This document shows positions 54,218 to 64,000 of a stretch of 64,000 nt of DNA, piece by piece. Source of the stretch: Neodontobutis hainanensis (lineage: Eukaryota > Chordata > Actinopteri > Gobiiformes > Odontobutidae); NCBI GenBank assembly GCA_024349245.1, contig JALDNG010000825.1, positions 62,001-126,000 on the forward strand, read 5' to 3'. The position numbers and the translations under genes were made by a program. Under the pieces are notes generated by a model that ran no database searches, was not told the DNA's origin, and saw only the letters and a program-made list of their open reading frames with translations. Every line of letters begins with the position of its first letter. Within the stretch, counting starts at the first letter, position 1.

Positions 54218-54895
54218 AAACATAAAGTCAAGCTTTTATAAACTTATAAAATCATTATTTAAAAAATATTTTTTACTCAAAGACCTGACATTGAACACTG
54301 CAAGTTTCAAGTCTGTTTGAGCAGAACCTGAACTTATCTGTTTGGAGGGGATTTGAATCAAATTTATCTGATTAGACAATCTAACTGTCTTTCTTTTCTC
54401 CAATCCTCAACTTTTGACTTTAGCTATAGAGCTAGGGGTGAGTGTTCTCTCCCAGGGCCTCAGGTTGAAAAGTGGTTTATTATGACAAGAAGTCCTGGTA
54501 CTCCTTGAAAGATACGCCTCCTACCACTTTTACAGCATGATATAAAAGCTGATGTATTGTTTACCGTTGCCAAAGCAAACCGTATCCTGTACTATTGTCT
54601 TCCTGTGTGCTTTGTTTTATTCTTTCAAGAGTTAAAACCTTACCATTCATTCTAAATTGTACACTTTCTCCATCGTCTCTGTCATTGATCTGAACTTAAA
54701 AGGAAGTTGACATTTGGTGCCGTATAATATCACTTACAAAAGGGAAAATATTAAAAGTAAAAATATTACCAAAACCGGGAAAAGGAAAAAATGACTATGT
54801 ATTTTTTCTTTTACAGTTCTGACAAGTTTTTTTTTTTTTGTTAGCTGGAGTTTTTGATCCTTTTTATTGGTGGACCTTTTACAGTCAACAAACCT

Positions 54896-55626
54896 TTTAA
54901 TGATGCAATAAATGATCTGCACTAAACTGATATTTTAAACGGTTTATGATATTTATAGTCAACATTTGGGTTTTATTGGATCTATGGAAAATTAAATGTT
55001 TAGTTAAATATATACAATGGACAAAATGGAATTAAATATTGTTTGAGAAAAATATTGTTTCAAGCAATCATTTTATAATCAAGCTCAATAACTGACCACT
55101 AAAATAGATGCTGAGGTTCATCTAAACAATAAAAAATTTCATTAACCTTAATCTGTCACTTCTAGGGCCCAATTTTGTCTGAGGTGTAGAGGCTTTTTTG
55201 TAACTGAAAAATTCTTGGAAAGAACCTCATTGATTGGAAAGGTGTTTATTTAATAAACCTGGGGTTAATAATAGTAAGTAAAAAGAAGGTAATTATTAAC
55301 ATTTACGAGTATTTGCCCAGTTGCTCTGTGTTTTACTCGCTATTTGAAGTTCTGTTTTTGTTGGATTTATTGATTTACTTGAATACACTTGAACAGCAGA
55401 ACCTTGACATGTTGCAAGAGACCAAAGGTTGTTTTCTATTCAATATAGGGGTTATTGTAAAGTTTTTTTTAAAATGGATGGATGAATACATTTTTTTTGC
55501 CAAACCCCTTTTGTGTTCATGTTGTACATTGCATCAAATCTTTGGAAACTAAAGATAAAAAATTAATTGATTCCTTCAACATTTTGAAAATTAAACAAAA
55601 TTATTAAATCAGGGTATCTATTCTGG
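54896..55626 (+). repeat. Array B terminal segment
   Basis: It matches 3811-4555 of array A with few differences, including a 13-base loss near 55372 (TTGATTTACTTG against TTGATTGGAATG...). The plus-strand frame at 55313-55552 shows no motif. It ends abruptly at the retroviral LTR. Confidence 0.9.
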
Positions 55627-57604
55627 TGTAGTGTCTCGTACCAGGAGGAACCAACACCCTTCAGAGTCATGAATAATTTACAACCCTGAACTTTTAAAGA
55701 CTCTTCCCTTTTGGTCATTCAGACTGAGGAGGTTTGATTAGCAGCACCTTGCTAATCTGGCCCAGATGTTCGTATGTTGTGTTAAAGAGACAAACCACGA
55801 GGAGGAAACAATATTTACAGCTTTATTTTTCAGTACTTCAAAGGACAACTAGGTACTATCTCTGGGCAAACCAGACTTTGTGGTACCTCTCTTGACAACG
55901 CTAATCTTTTGATATATAGCCCACTATGAGCCTGTCTTGATAATTGCCCACGGACTGTGCCCCTTTGTTCAGGATTCTCAAAATGACCGAACAGTGCGTT
56001 CTGCTGGACAAACAGGAAACAACGCTGCATCGAACCCCAGCCAAAGTGATTACTCTAAAATGTAACCGTGTATTAAAGATTGTTCGTAACTATGCAAACC
56101 TCACCATTTTCCCTTAACAGGATCCAACAGGACAAGAAACATAACGATTTTACTCTGTTTTACTTTGCATTAGTGTGTTGTACAATAAAAACTAATTATT
56201 AATTTGTTTTCAGAAAATGACAACGAATATATATGTGTTTGATATCTAAATGTTCGTAAAGACATTTCATATACAGATATGATACAATGCAGGAGCAATA
56301 CGTTTTTAAAAATGTGTCTAAGTTTATTTTACTTGATGGAACAAGAAAGTTATCTCAGGATCCCAAACTTTCAGTAAACGCCCCTCTTCACCAAACGTGT
56401 GTAAACACACCCTTTTTGCGTCTCTTACAAAAAGTCGGCAAAGCGGAAATCGCTCTCTCAAGTTCCCTCTTAAGCTCTCTTGAAGCTTCCTCTTGAATCC
56501 TCTCTTACAAACTCGTTTCTGTACTCTTCTCTTTTACGCTTTGCACACTCTTGTTGCGTAATCTTGTCTACTTTTCTACTAAGTTTTTGTATTTATCGCC
56601 GTAACTTTTAAGCTTGAAACCACGTAACACAGTCCTGTGTTAAGTGACTTTATTTTGAAGATCCAACACATTTGATTTTTGTTTGAAAAACTTCTTATCC
56701 ACGGAATTACATCACTTCCTCGCTAAAGAAACTTTTTGTAGTTTTGAAAAGTTTTTGACGCTACGAAAGAAAGTCTTTGTTAAATCCAAAAGACATCTTT
56801 TCGCCTGGTAGCGGACTTCAGTTTTAAAGACTTTAGTCTCAACTGCTGGTAAAGTCTACTTTACCCTCAAGGACAATCACAGGACGCCGCTTTGTTGCTA
56901 AGGCGCCGCCTTAAACCAGCTCAACGCGTGGACTCGTGTCGCCTTCTGTTGCCGGAAATCAGCCGCGACCGGGAATCTCAAGCCTACCTTTGGGACTGAT
57001 CGAACCGCACTGCTGGTACTGACCCCTCCGGATAAAGAGTGAGTGAACACGAGACACAAGAGAAAAGCTTGGCGTTATAACCACCTGTGTGATTAAGTCC
57101 AACAGCATATCTTCCCTTTTACAATCTTCAAATAGCCGTCAATAGTCCCTTTTAGCTAAGCCATTTAAACTTCCCCCTTTTCTCTCCGTAAGAACTCCGA
57201 GTAATTAATAAAATTCAACAGAATTAAACTCATCTTGTTCCATCAAAGGTATAACCATTGTGCCATCGTCAATCAATGTTTTATTTTCATCATTTGCCCT
57301 AATTATCCCTTTATGTCCTTTCCACTGTTATTATTCTTCATATTTTAATTTTTATAATCTTTAATAAAACCCCATAAAGACATTTCTTGTTTCATTGTTT
57401 AATTAAGATTTGTGTCGAAAACGAGTTTAGAACTTCCTTCCTTCAAGATTGAGATTTATCAAACATAATCAGTTTCCTTAGAACTGTTAAAACTAAGGTG
57501 GTGCCCCGAAAGAAATTAATATTTTCATAAACAAAATATTAATTATTATTTTTCATAATTCATATTCATATTAATTATTCATCAACGAGACCATATTCAC
57601 TACA
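55627..57604 (+). repeat. 5' LTR of retrovirus copy 2 (1978 bp)
   Basis: It starts TGTAGTGTCTCGTACC and ends CACTACA. From about 57230 to the end it closely resembles copy 1 (poly(A) signal at 57363-57368, hairpin near 57520, GGTGGTGCCCCGAAAGAAAT). The U3 part does not resemble copy 1. The frame at 55830-56030 (-) has no motif. Confidence 0.88.
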
Positions 57605-57614
57605 GTATTATTTT

Positions 57615-57632
57615 TGGTGCCCCGTGTGAGGC
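57615..57632 (+). other. Primer-binding site matching elongator tRNA-Met
   Basis: TGGTGCCCCGTGTGAGG matches the complement of the 3' end of vertebrate elongator tRNA-Met (CAT) with CCA, as I recall it, over 17 bases. One mismatch follows, then TCGAA also agrees. It lies 10 bases after the LTR end. Confidence 0.7.
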
Positions 57633-59624
57633 TCGAAAGACCCAGTCTTGTAAACACTGAAATAAGTTAACATCCTTAAAGCCTTTTACATAAATCTCTG
57701 TCCGCTGAAGAACTAAGAAAGTTATGTCTTATACAAAACTAATCAATGTGTTGAGAAATGTGTGTTGTGTTGCTGTTTGATAAAAAGCGCTTGTGAAATT
57801 GTGTGTTTAAGATTTGAAAAATACCAGCTGGTCTGATATTTGATAATTCTGAGATATGCTTTGTAACTTGGTTAATATTGTACGTACATTTCTGCCAGCT
57901 TGCTAAGTTTTCAGTGAAAGATTGAATCTTAGTATAGTTTGTGAACAAAGGCCAGAGAGCCGGATTGATTAAATGCATTTGTGACACGTTAAGGACGTGT
58001 AATTTTTATAAGGCCTAGCAACTGCGGATTCTAAGATGTTCTAGAATCTTAGCATATAGTTGTTTAAATAACGCGTGGTGCAAGTTAAGAAAAACAGACT
58101 GCGATGATCCAGTGTTTTATATAAACTTGTAAACCAAGTAATTTCTCTGTTCATATTGTGTCAGACGAATTAAAAACTTGGTTGGGAGAACTCTGAACGG
58201 ATTAGCTACCGCGTCAGAACTCCTTGTTAATACACAGCCAACGGACAAAGTCTTGGCCCACGTGGCCCGTGTAGTGCTTTGTGAAACGTTGTTTTATCCA
58301 CAGCACTGCTGTGTTGGAAGTTGCGCTTTTCAGAGCGCTGCTGTGTTGTAAAGTGGCTGTGTAGGAGCGGTTTTGCCCTCCAAAGTCAACAGCTGAAGTG
58401 AGGCTAACGAGCCATCGCCACTCCAGCGTCTTGGAAGGGGCGTGACACTGGCGTCACCGGAAAACAAACTCATTGTAGTTCCAACGGCCCCTAGCGGAAA
58501 GAAGTGGTAAAAACAGACTTAAGAGAGTCCAACTGCCCCTAGCGAAAAGAAGTGGTAAACCACGGACTCCAGAAAGTCTGCTACCCCTAGTGGAAGAGAA
58601 GTGCGAAACTTCTAAAAATCTCTGAGAGGAGCTCTACGTTTCTCTCTGGTGGTCACTCAACGGAATTACACTTTTTCCTTAAAATAGTGACTAATTCAAG
58701 TTTAAGAACTTAACTGAATAATTTAAGCTTTCATTGACACTGAAAAGCCTGATTGACTTAACATAAAAAGTGAATTACTCTGCTTTATTAACAACTACTG
58801 AACTGCTGTCAAGCTGTTTTGCTTCTGTTAATAAATGTGTTTTTCCTTTTAATACACAAGTTTGCAAATGCCATATTGCTTTGGAAAATAACTGCCTGTG
58901 TTTAACAACCTTGTATGCACAATAGGAGTTAACTAACAATTGTGACATTTTTAATTAACATTGCATCTGCTTTTTGTAAATCTTTGATGCTAACCCTGCA
59001 TTTGATTTGATTGATTAAGTTGGCTTGATTAACAATTTACGACTTGTTTTGTGACTTTCCTATCTACACAGGATTTGTCAAATTGGAATGCTAACACTAA
59101 CAGCTTACTAGCACTACGACACACTGCTGTTACTTCTGAATAGACTTAACTCTGCACGAATTTTGTCATAGCTGTAATTTAAAAGCTGATTACCTGCATG
59201 AATTGTTAGATTAAACCCACTGATTCTGCACTGTTAATTTTACAAATTAGCACAGCAGCATCCCAGCACTGTCAACCCTCATTAACATTCACACCACCAG
59301 GCTATGGCTACATAGCCACTGCTCAATACTAGCATAAGGTCACTTCAATCACAAGTAGACTTTATACTAACCTACACTTCAACAATTCCTTCTTCTATTA
59401 CTTTCAATCTGACTTACTCAACTTAATACCCTTTTTTATTTTTATTTTAATTGGAATTTTATTTTATTTTAAATAAAATAAAATTTTAATTTTAATTTTA
59501 ATTTTAATTTTAATTTTAATTTTAATTTTAATTTTAATTTTAATTTTAATTTTAATTTTATTCCTTCATTAATTTTTTTTATTTACACTTTTACTCAGAT
59601 TTTCAAAATTCTTTTACAGTCTGC
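57633..59624 (+). other. Retroviral leader of copy 2
   Basis: The ~2 kb leader parallels that of copy 1. Three CCCCTAGCGGAA-GAAG modules with short stems are at about 58490-58620. The last, AGAAGT-GCGA-AACTTCT, is identical to that of copy 1. Reading frames here show no motif. CTTTTACAG precedes gag at about 59610. Confidence 0.65.
59483..59560. repeat. (TTTTAA)n microsatellite, about 13 units
   Basis: A pure run of TTTTAA repeats lies in the leader. Copy 1 has only an irregular AT tract at the same place (24130-24240), so it expanded after the copies separated. Confidence 0.9.
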
Positions 59625-59735
59625 TTGAGTTTTACGCTCCTTCTTCGTAACACTCTACAGGTAGTAACTCTCTCCTTGCAGTTAAAACTTAATCTAACAA
59701 TAACTCATTTACCTAGAGAAAGCCCAATTCTCAAC

Positions 59736-61694
59736 ATGTCTAATCCACAGTCCACAGGCTCGGATAGTCCCATCAAGCTTCTGGATCACTTAGACTCAGC
59801 TCTAAATGATCTAACAGAACAGGTGCTACCCCAATATGTGGACGAGATTCAGACCACAAACCCCAACGAGCTAGATTCAATTCTTAGCTCCTTGATTAGC
59901 ATTGCGCTAACCTCTAAGCCAAAAGACAAGGATCTAACTAAGCTGTTAGGTCAAATGGCTATTGTTATGCGCACAAGAGCAGAAACAAGCCGAGGATCTC
60001 CTGGCACGCAGCCACGAGAAAATCCAGGTCCAGAAACAGGACCTCGCCCGCTTCAACGCGAGAACAAGGCGTTGAATCAGGAACTCCAGCTGACCAAAGG
60101 AGTCCTGGAGAATTCTGAAAAACAGAACCAAGAGTTACAAACTCTTGCACAGACACACCAAAAGGCAGATCCTGACTTTGAGGAGTTACACACGAAACTC
60201 CAGATAACTGAGGGAACCCTCAGTGACCTAAAGAACGAGCTGAGCGAAACAAGGTCTGCTCGTGACCTAGCAGAGCTGCAGCTCAATGACCAACGTGATG
60301 AGTGCGCTATGCGAGAGGAACTCATCAAAGCAGGCAAAAGTGCACAGCTGTCCGCGAATATGCTGGCACAGGAAGCTCGGCGGAGAGAGTCCCTGAGTGC
60401 ACGGGTAGAGGCCCTCACTCAACAAGGTGACTTAGACCGCCAGCTTATTGAACAACTTCAGGCGCGCCTGACAGAGGACGCCCAACAACCAGCTCCGACA
60501 CGGAGACATCTGGACTACGGTCCCACTGACAGAGACTTTGACAAAATCGCGCGTCATATCACTCGCTTCGAGCCCCATCAAGGATCGGCTCATGACACTA
60601 GCGCGTACCTTAGAGACATTGAGTTCTACCTCCAGAGAATACCCAATGCTACCGTTGAGGACAAAATCTTTTTGATAAAACTAACATCAAGCAGAGATGT
60701 TAGTAGCTTCATCGACGTCAACCCCTGAGGTTCAAGCTGACTTTGATCTCCTTAGTCAGTCCCTCATGGAGGAATTCTCAGACATTACAATGAATGTGGG
60801 ACTGACAGCCGCCCTAACAATCAAACAGGCACGGCAAGAGTCACCACAGATATATTATCATCGGCTCATAAAGCCTACTTTGGTCCACTCAACGAACCAA
60901 ACATGGAGTAGGACAAAAACTTCAAAACACTCTTTGTGCAAAACCTCCATCCAACTACCAACCATCATCTTGGCGTTGCTGCCTGCCCGCTGACTCAAAC
61001 TAGCCGCCAACTCCGCGAATTGGCAACAAGGGCATTTACCAAACAGAAGCTGACTCAGACTAAACCGCAAGAGTCAGCCGCTCTGTATACTGTTGATCAG
61101 AGTCTAGCGCTCGAAGGAGCACCTACCTCCAAGCCAATTGGCCCAGGAGCCTCCCGCTTTCCAGACAGGAAAGAGGGACCTCGGCCACACAAAGGAGAGC
61201 CGGGTCCACACCCGACCTGGCCCGAACGTAAGTTCAAAGACCAGGACCCTCAATGGAGACCTCGGTTCGAAAATAAATTTCGAACCAATCCAAACCGTAA
61301 CCAAGGGGGGTCCTATCAAAACCGCGACGACAGGAGAAACCATTATCGTCGGTCCCAAGACCAACGATCATCAGGTAGCCCCCCTGTCGAACGACGAAAT
61401 CATGCGAGGGACCGAGCCCCTGAAGCGCAGACTAATCGCGAGGGAAACCCCACGAGCGATAGGAGTCTGACTACAGAAGAGGCTCGGGCCATAGAACGCA
61501 TACTCAAACGAATGCGCGAAAAGTCCAAGGACAAGGCTGAGCTGTATACGGTGGAGGCCTCTAAGGCCCCGATTCAGAAACAGTCACAACCGATCCAAGT
61601 CGACTTAACACTCAACGGAAATACAGAGTCTACTGAAGGGAATGAACATCTCCCAGACCTGTACTTAGGCTCTGGATCCAGAGCCACTCAATGA
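59736..61694 (+). pseudogene. Retroviral gag, copy 2
   Basis: The start ATG at 59736 gives MSNPQSTGSDSPIKLLDHLD; the frame is open to 60728. It contains the N-terminal helix, a coiled coil 42 residues longer than in copy 1 (GVLENSEKQNQELQTLAQ region) and the capsid. It lacks the ~85-residue proline-rich spacer of copy 1. A two-base loss near 60715 breaks the frame (SSFIDVNP then stop). Capsid resumes at 60720-60860, and the arginine-rich nucleocapsid is in the frame 60936-61694 (RNHYRRSQDQRSSG), again without a CCHC knuckle. Confidence 0.82.
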
Positions 61695-61699
61695 CATTG

Positions 61700-63250
61700 T
61701 CCAGGACCCTAGCACGGACAACACAGAGGAAGTGACACAGATCACAAAGACACCACTCCGTCTAGCGCCGTCCTAGTGGTCCAAGCAAATCCAAATGTCG
61801 GGCTGTGCCATGACCACGCCACGACTATTGAATGTGAAACACCCTTTCACCAATTTCTAGGCCACCTAACTGAAAAGGAGTAGCTCGGAAGCTGTATCTC
61901 TCTGTCTTGTTAGAAGACCACTTGACGACGAAGCACTTCTCGACACAGCCGCTGACATCAGCCTAATTTCAGGCAATCTGTTCAGATCACTCCAAGCTAT
62001 AGCGAGAAGATCCCACAGGGACTTGAAGTCCCACCCGTGCTCTCTAGAAATAAGGCCTTACTCTGATGATCGGACGATCATCAATGAGGTAGCCTTAGTT
62101 CAACTGACCATCGGACCAATGACACTGATACACCCAGTGTCGTGTCCCACCTTGACAATGTCCCACTTCTGATTGGAAAAGACGTCCTCAATCGCTTTGA
62201 ACCACTGATCGACTTCAAGCAGCTGAAGATATGGGCCCAAGTGCGAGAACCACTTCCAATCTTACTGAATGAATCTCAGTGCTATGCGATTGACAGGGAA
62301 TCACCAATTGATAGGGTAGCCACCGACACCGCTGGTACAACAACCATGCAACCTTGGTGCGAACTAAACACCTTCACATTGCGTGACAACTCCATATGCA
62401 CGCTGAAGGACCCATTAGCGATGACACCCCAGATCGTCAATGGCATCTCACTGGAAGCAACTCCAGTCGACAATGTCGTGATGGCCTTATGGGCTGACAA
62501 ATCTGCCATCAGCCAGGAGCTGTTTAACTCTCTAACGCGTAAAAACCGAGTCTGACCTTCGTGAAAGCGCGCCGGTTCCTGCTAACCCCACACCGACTCA
62601 CGCGTTAACCGCCGTAGGTCTATGCTCTGCCATCGTCGATGGAACAAAAGAGAACTGACCCACACTTTTGCGGTCATCCCGATCTGCCACATTCAGTGTA
62701 CATTGGGGCTGACATGCTAGTCAGACTCGGACGTACAAGTCGACACCATTAACAACGTTCTCTGGTCACTGACCTGGAATCACCTTCATTGACCGGGAAA
62801 CTTGAAATCGGGTCAAACCATTCCCGATGTGTGTCAGGTAAGTAACGACTGCCATCTCACGATACCGCCGTACCATCATGGACATACGTCTGAAAGCGTT
62901 CCCAGGACAACAAGTTAACTCTCCACAAGCGTTCTTCCAACCATCGCCTCTGTTCTTTGAGTTAGGCTTGTCTGTTCAGGCAACACCCTGGTCGAGCTCG
63001 ACTCTCGATCAACACATGTGCTAGTGCAGAATCCTACTGCCAATAGCATTCTCGTCCCGAAGGCCACACCTTTGGGTTGGCTAATTGACACAAGATTCCA
63101 TGACTTCGAACTCAGAATTCCAGTCATAGGACGCATGCCACCCTCACTCGTGACTGAACAACAGGAGACCGAGTCGTCTACACGAAGCCTTCGGAGCAAT
63201 CGCCATATACCCCTCACTTGTGGTCGATACCGACACTATCTGCAGGGTCG
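61700..63250 (+). pseudogene. Retroviral protease and following region, copy 2
   Basis: The active site EALLDTAADISLIS (Asp codon 61942-61944) is present, with DTA rather than the usual DTG. The C-terminal half VPLLIGKDVLNRFEPLIDF is in the frame 62142-62555. The second half-like motif YIGADMLVRL is near 62700, followed by a frame shift. The pre-RT segment (LVQNPTANSILVPKATPLGW) is at 63018-63100. At least five frame breaks occur. Confidence 0.7.
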
Positions 63251-64000
63251 ATCTGGCTGATGCTGAGGTAATGGTCGTACAGACAGTCTCCCTGCTCTCC
63301 ATTGATTCAGATATAGACAAAACCACGTCTCTACAGAGTAACGCCACCACGGACAAATCGGTAACTGTGCAACCAGACTCTAAACCCGAACCGGACTTTG
63401 AGTCTCAGTTAGAACAAGCACTAGACTTGGCTGATGCGATAAACACCGCTGAGGAACGGGACCTGATGCGTCAGGTCCTCCTCAAATATCGCACATCATT
63501 TGCGACAAACTCGCTGGATTGTGGTTTAACCCAAATCCACACGGTACGCATTCCAACAGCCGCGAATGCACCACCAGCTTACGTTCGCCAATACAAAATA
63601 CCACTGGCGTCTTATGAACCGATACAGGAAATTATAGGCGACCTTTTGAACAAAGGCATCATTCGTCCGTGCAACAGTACTTATTCGCTCCTATCTGGCC
63701 AGTACTCAAGCCCAATGGCAAGTGGCGTCTAACAATTGACTACCGCCAATTGAACAAGTGCGTACCACTTTCCAGGTGGCCAATGACACAACTTGGCCAA
63801 GAACTGCCCAAAGTACAGGATGCCAAGTACTTCTCCACACTGGACATAGCATCCGGCTTCTGGACCATTCCTGTAGACCCACAGGATCAACACAAACTTG
63901 CCTTCATGTTTGCCAATCGGCAATACTCTTTTACAAGATGCCCATTCGGTACTTAAATTCCCCAGCCGAATTTAACATCTTCTTGAACAAGGCATGTCCT
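63220..64000 (+). pseudogene. Retroviral reverse transcriptase start, copy 2 (cut by window)
   Basis: The frame 63220-63732 holds the RT entry (EIIGDLLNKGIIRPCNSTYS). A shift leads to 63669-63956 with WPVLKPNGKWRLTIDYRQLN and KYFSTLDIASGFWTIPVDPQ (first catalytic Asp in TLD) and QYSFTRCPFG. A further shift precedes NSPAEFNIFLNKA. The TLD-A-GFW and NSPA-F pattern is that of retroviral RTs rather than of gypsy elements. The YxDD site lies beyond the window. Confidence 0.8.

Larger units (their letters stand above)
51952..54895 (+). repeat. Array B, unit 4 (short type, 2944 bp)
   Basis: Parts are hATC at about 52163-52507, Penelope tail at 52565-52651, L2 at 53660-54217 and LTR-like segment at 54498-54727. 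It shares with B3 the variants CTGCACCACAAA, ACCAACAATGCC and AGTAGTCAGTG, which B1 and B2 lack, so B3 and B4 are sister units. Confidence 0.93.
55627..64000 (+). mobile_element. Endogenous retrovirus copy 2 (5' part; runs off the window)
   Basis: It starts with a 1978-bp LTR (TGTAG...CTACA) inserted in the terminal segment of array B. It continues with primer-binding site, leader, gag, protease and the start of reverse transcriptase. The internal sequence is closely related to copy 1, while the first half of the LTR is very different. Frame breaks occur in gag, protease and RT. The 4 bases before the LTR are CTGG, so a CTGG duplication is expected at the far end. Confidence 0.9.

Overview
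The window looks like repeat-rich, gene-poor DNA from a teleost fish. The evidence is the mix of mobile elements: a Sushi-type Ty3/gypsy element, a Tc1/mariner element with DD36E spacing, Neptune-type Penelope-like elements, L2/Maui-type LINEs, a ZBED/GTF2IRD2-type hAT transposase and two long-LTR endogenous retroviruses. The tRNA-Ser, tRNA-Gly and tRNA-His copies are of vertebrate type. I found no intact host protein-coding gene. Almost every long reading frame is a transposon protein or its shadow. Species assignment is inference.

Layout. 1-4700: the end of a macrosatellite (array A) whose units carry a hAT C-terminal fragment, a Penelope fragment, a tRNA-Gly copy, a short inverted repeat, an L2 reverse-transcriptase fragment and, in long units, an LTR-like segment running into a whole tRNA-His. 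4.7-7.2 kb: a 5'-truncated LINE (minus). 7.2-8.5 kb: unassigned sequence with one strong hairpin. 8.49-13.66 kb: a complete Ty3/gypsy insertion (minus) with near-identical LTRs and a TGAGG target duplication. 13.7-16.3 kb: tRNA fossils, a gypsy pol fragment and an L2 fragment. 16.2-17.15 kb: a block with an intact-looking tRNA-Ser(CGA), duplicated at 33.67-34.63 kb. 17.0-18.14 kb: the Tc1/mariner element. 18.26-20.1 kb: a Penelope fragment facing a decayed hAT transposase.

20.48-32.50 kb: endogenous retrovirus copy 1, with 2006-bp LTRs and a TTAT target duplication. It keeps gag, protease and integrase remnants but has lost reverse transcriptase and RNase H. 32.5-35.05 kb: Penelope pieces, the second tRNA-Ser block and an older retroviral integrase fragment. 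35.05-42.26 kb: satellites with periods of about 97, 305, 620-680 and 195 bp, plus large inverted repeats. 42.26-55.63 kb: array B, four macrosatellite units (3376, 3378, 2935 and 2944 bp) plus a terminal segment. 55.63 kb to the end: endogenous retrovirus copy 2, inserted in the terminal segment of array B; its empty site survives in array A. The window ends inside its reverse transcriptase.

The most notable points are the tRNA-bearing composite macrosatellite in two parallel arrays, the LTR-to-tRNA-His junction, the retrovirus lineage with coiled-coil Gag, an arginine-rich nucleocapsid without a zinc knuckle and a conserved row of leader hairpins, and the fold-back family that links the satellites to the macrosatellite. 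Frameshifts are frequent even in young elements, so some may be assembly indels.
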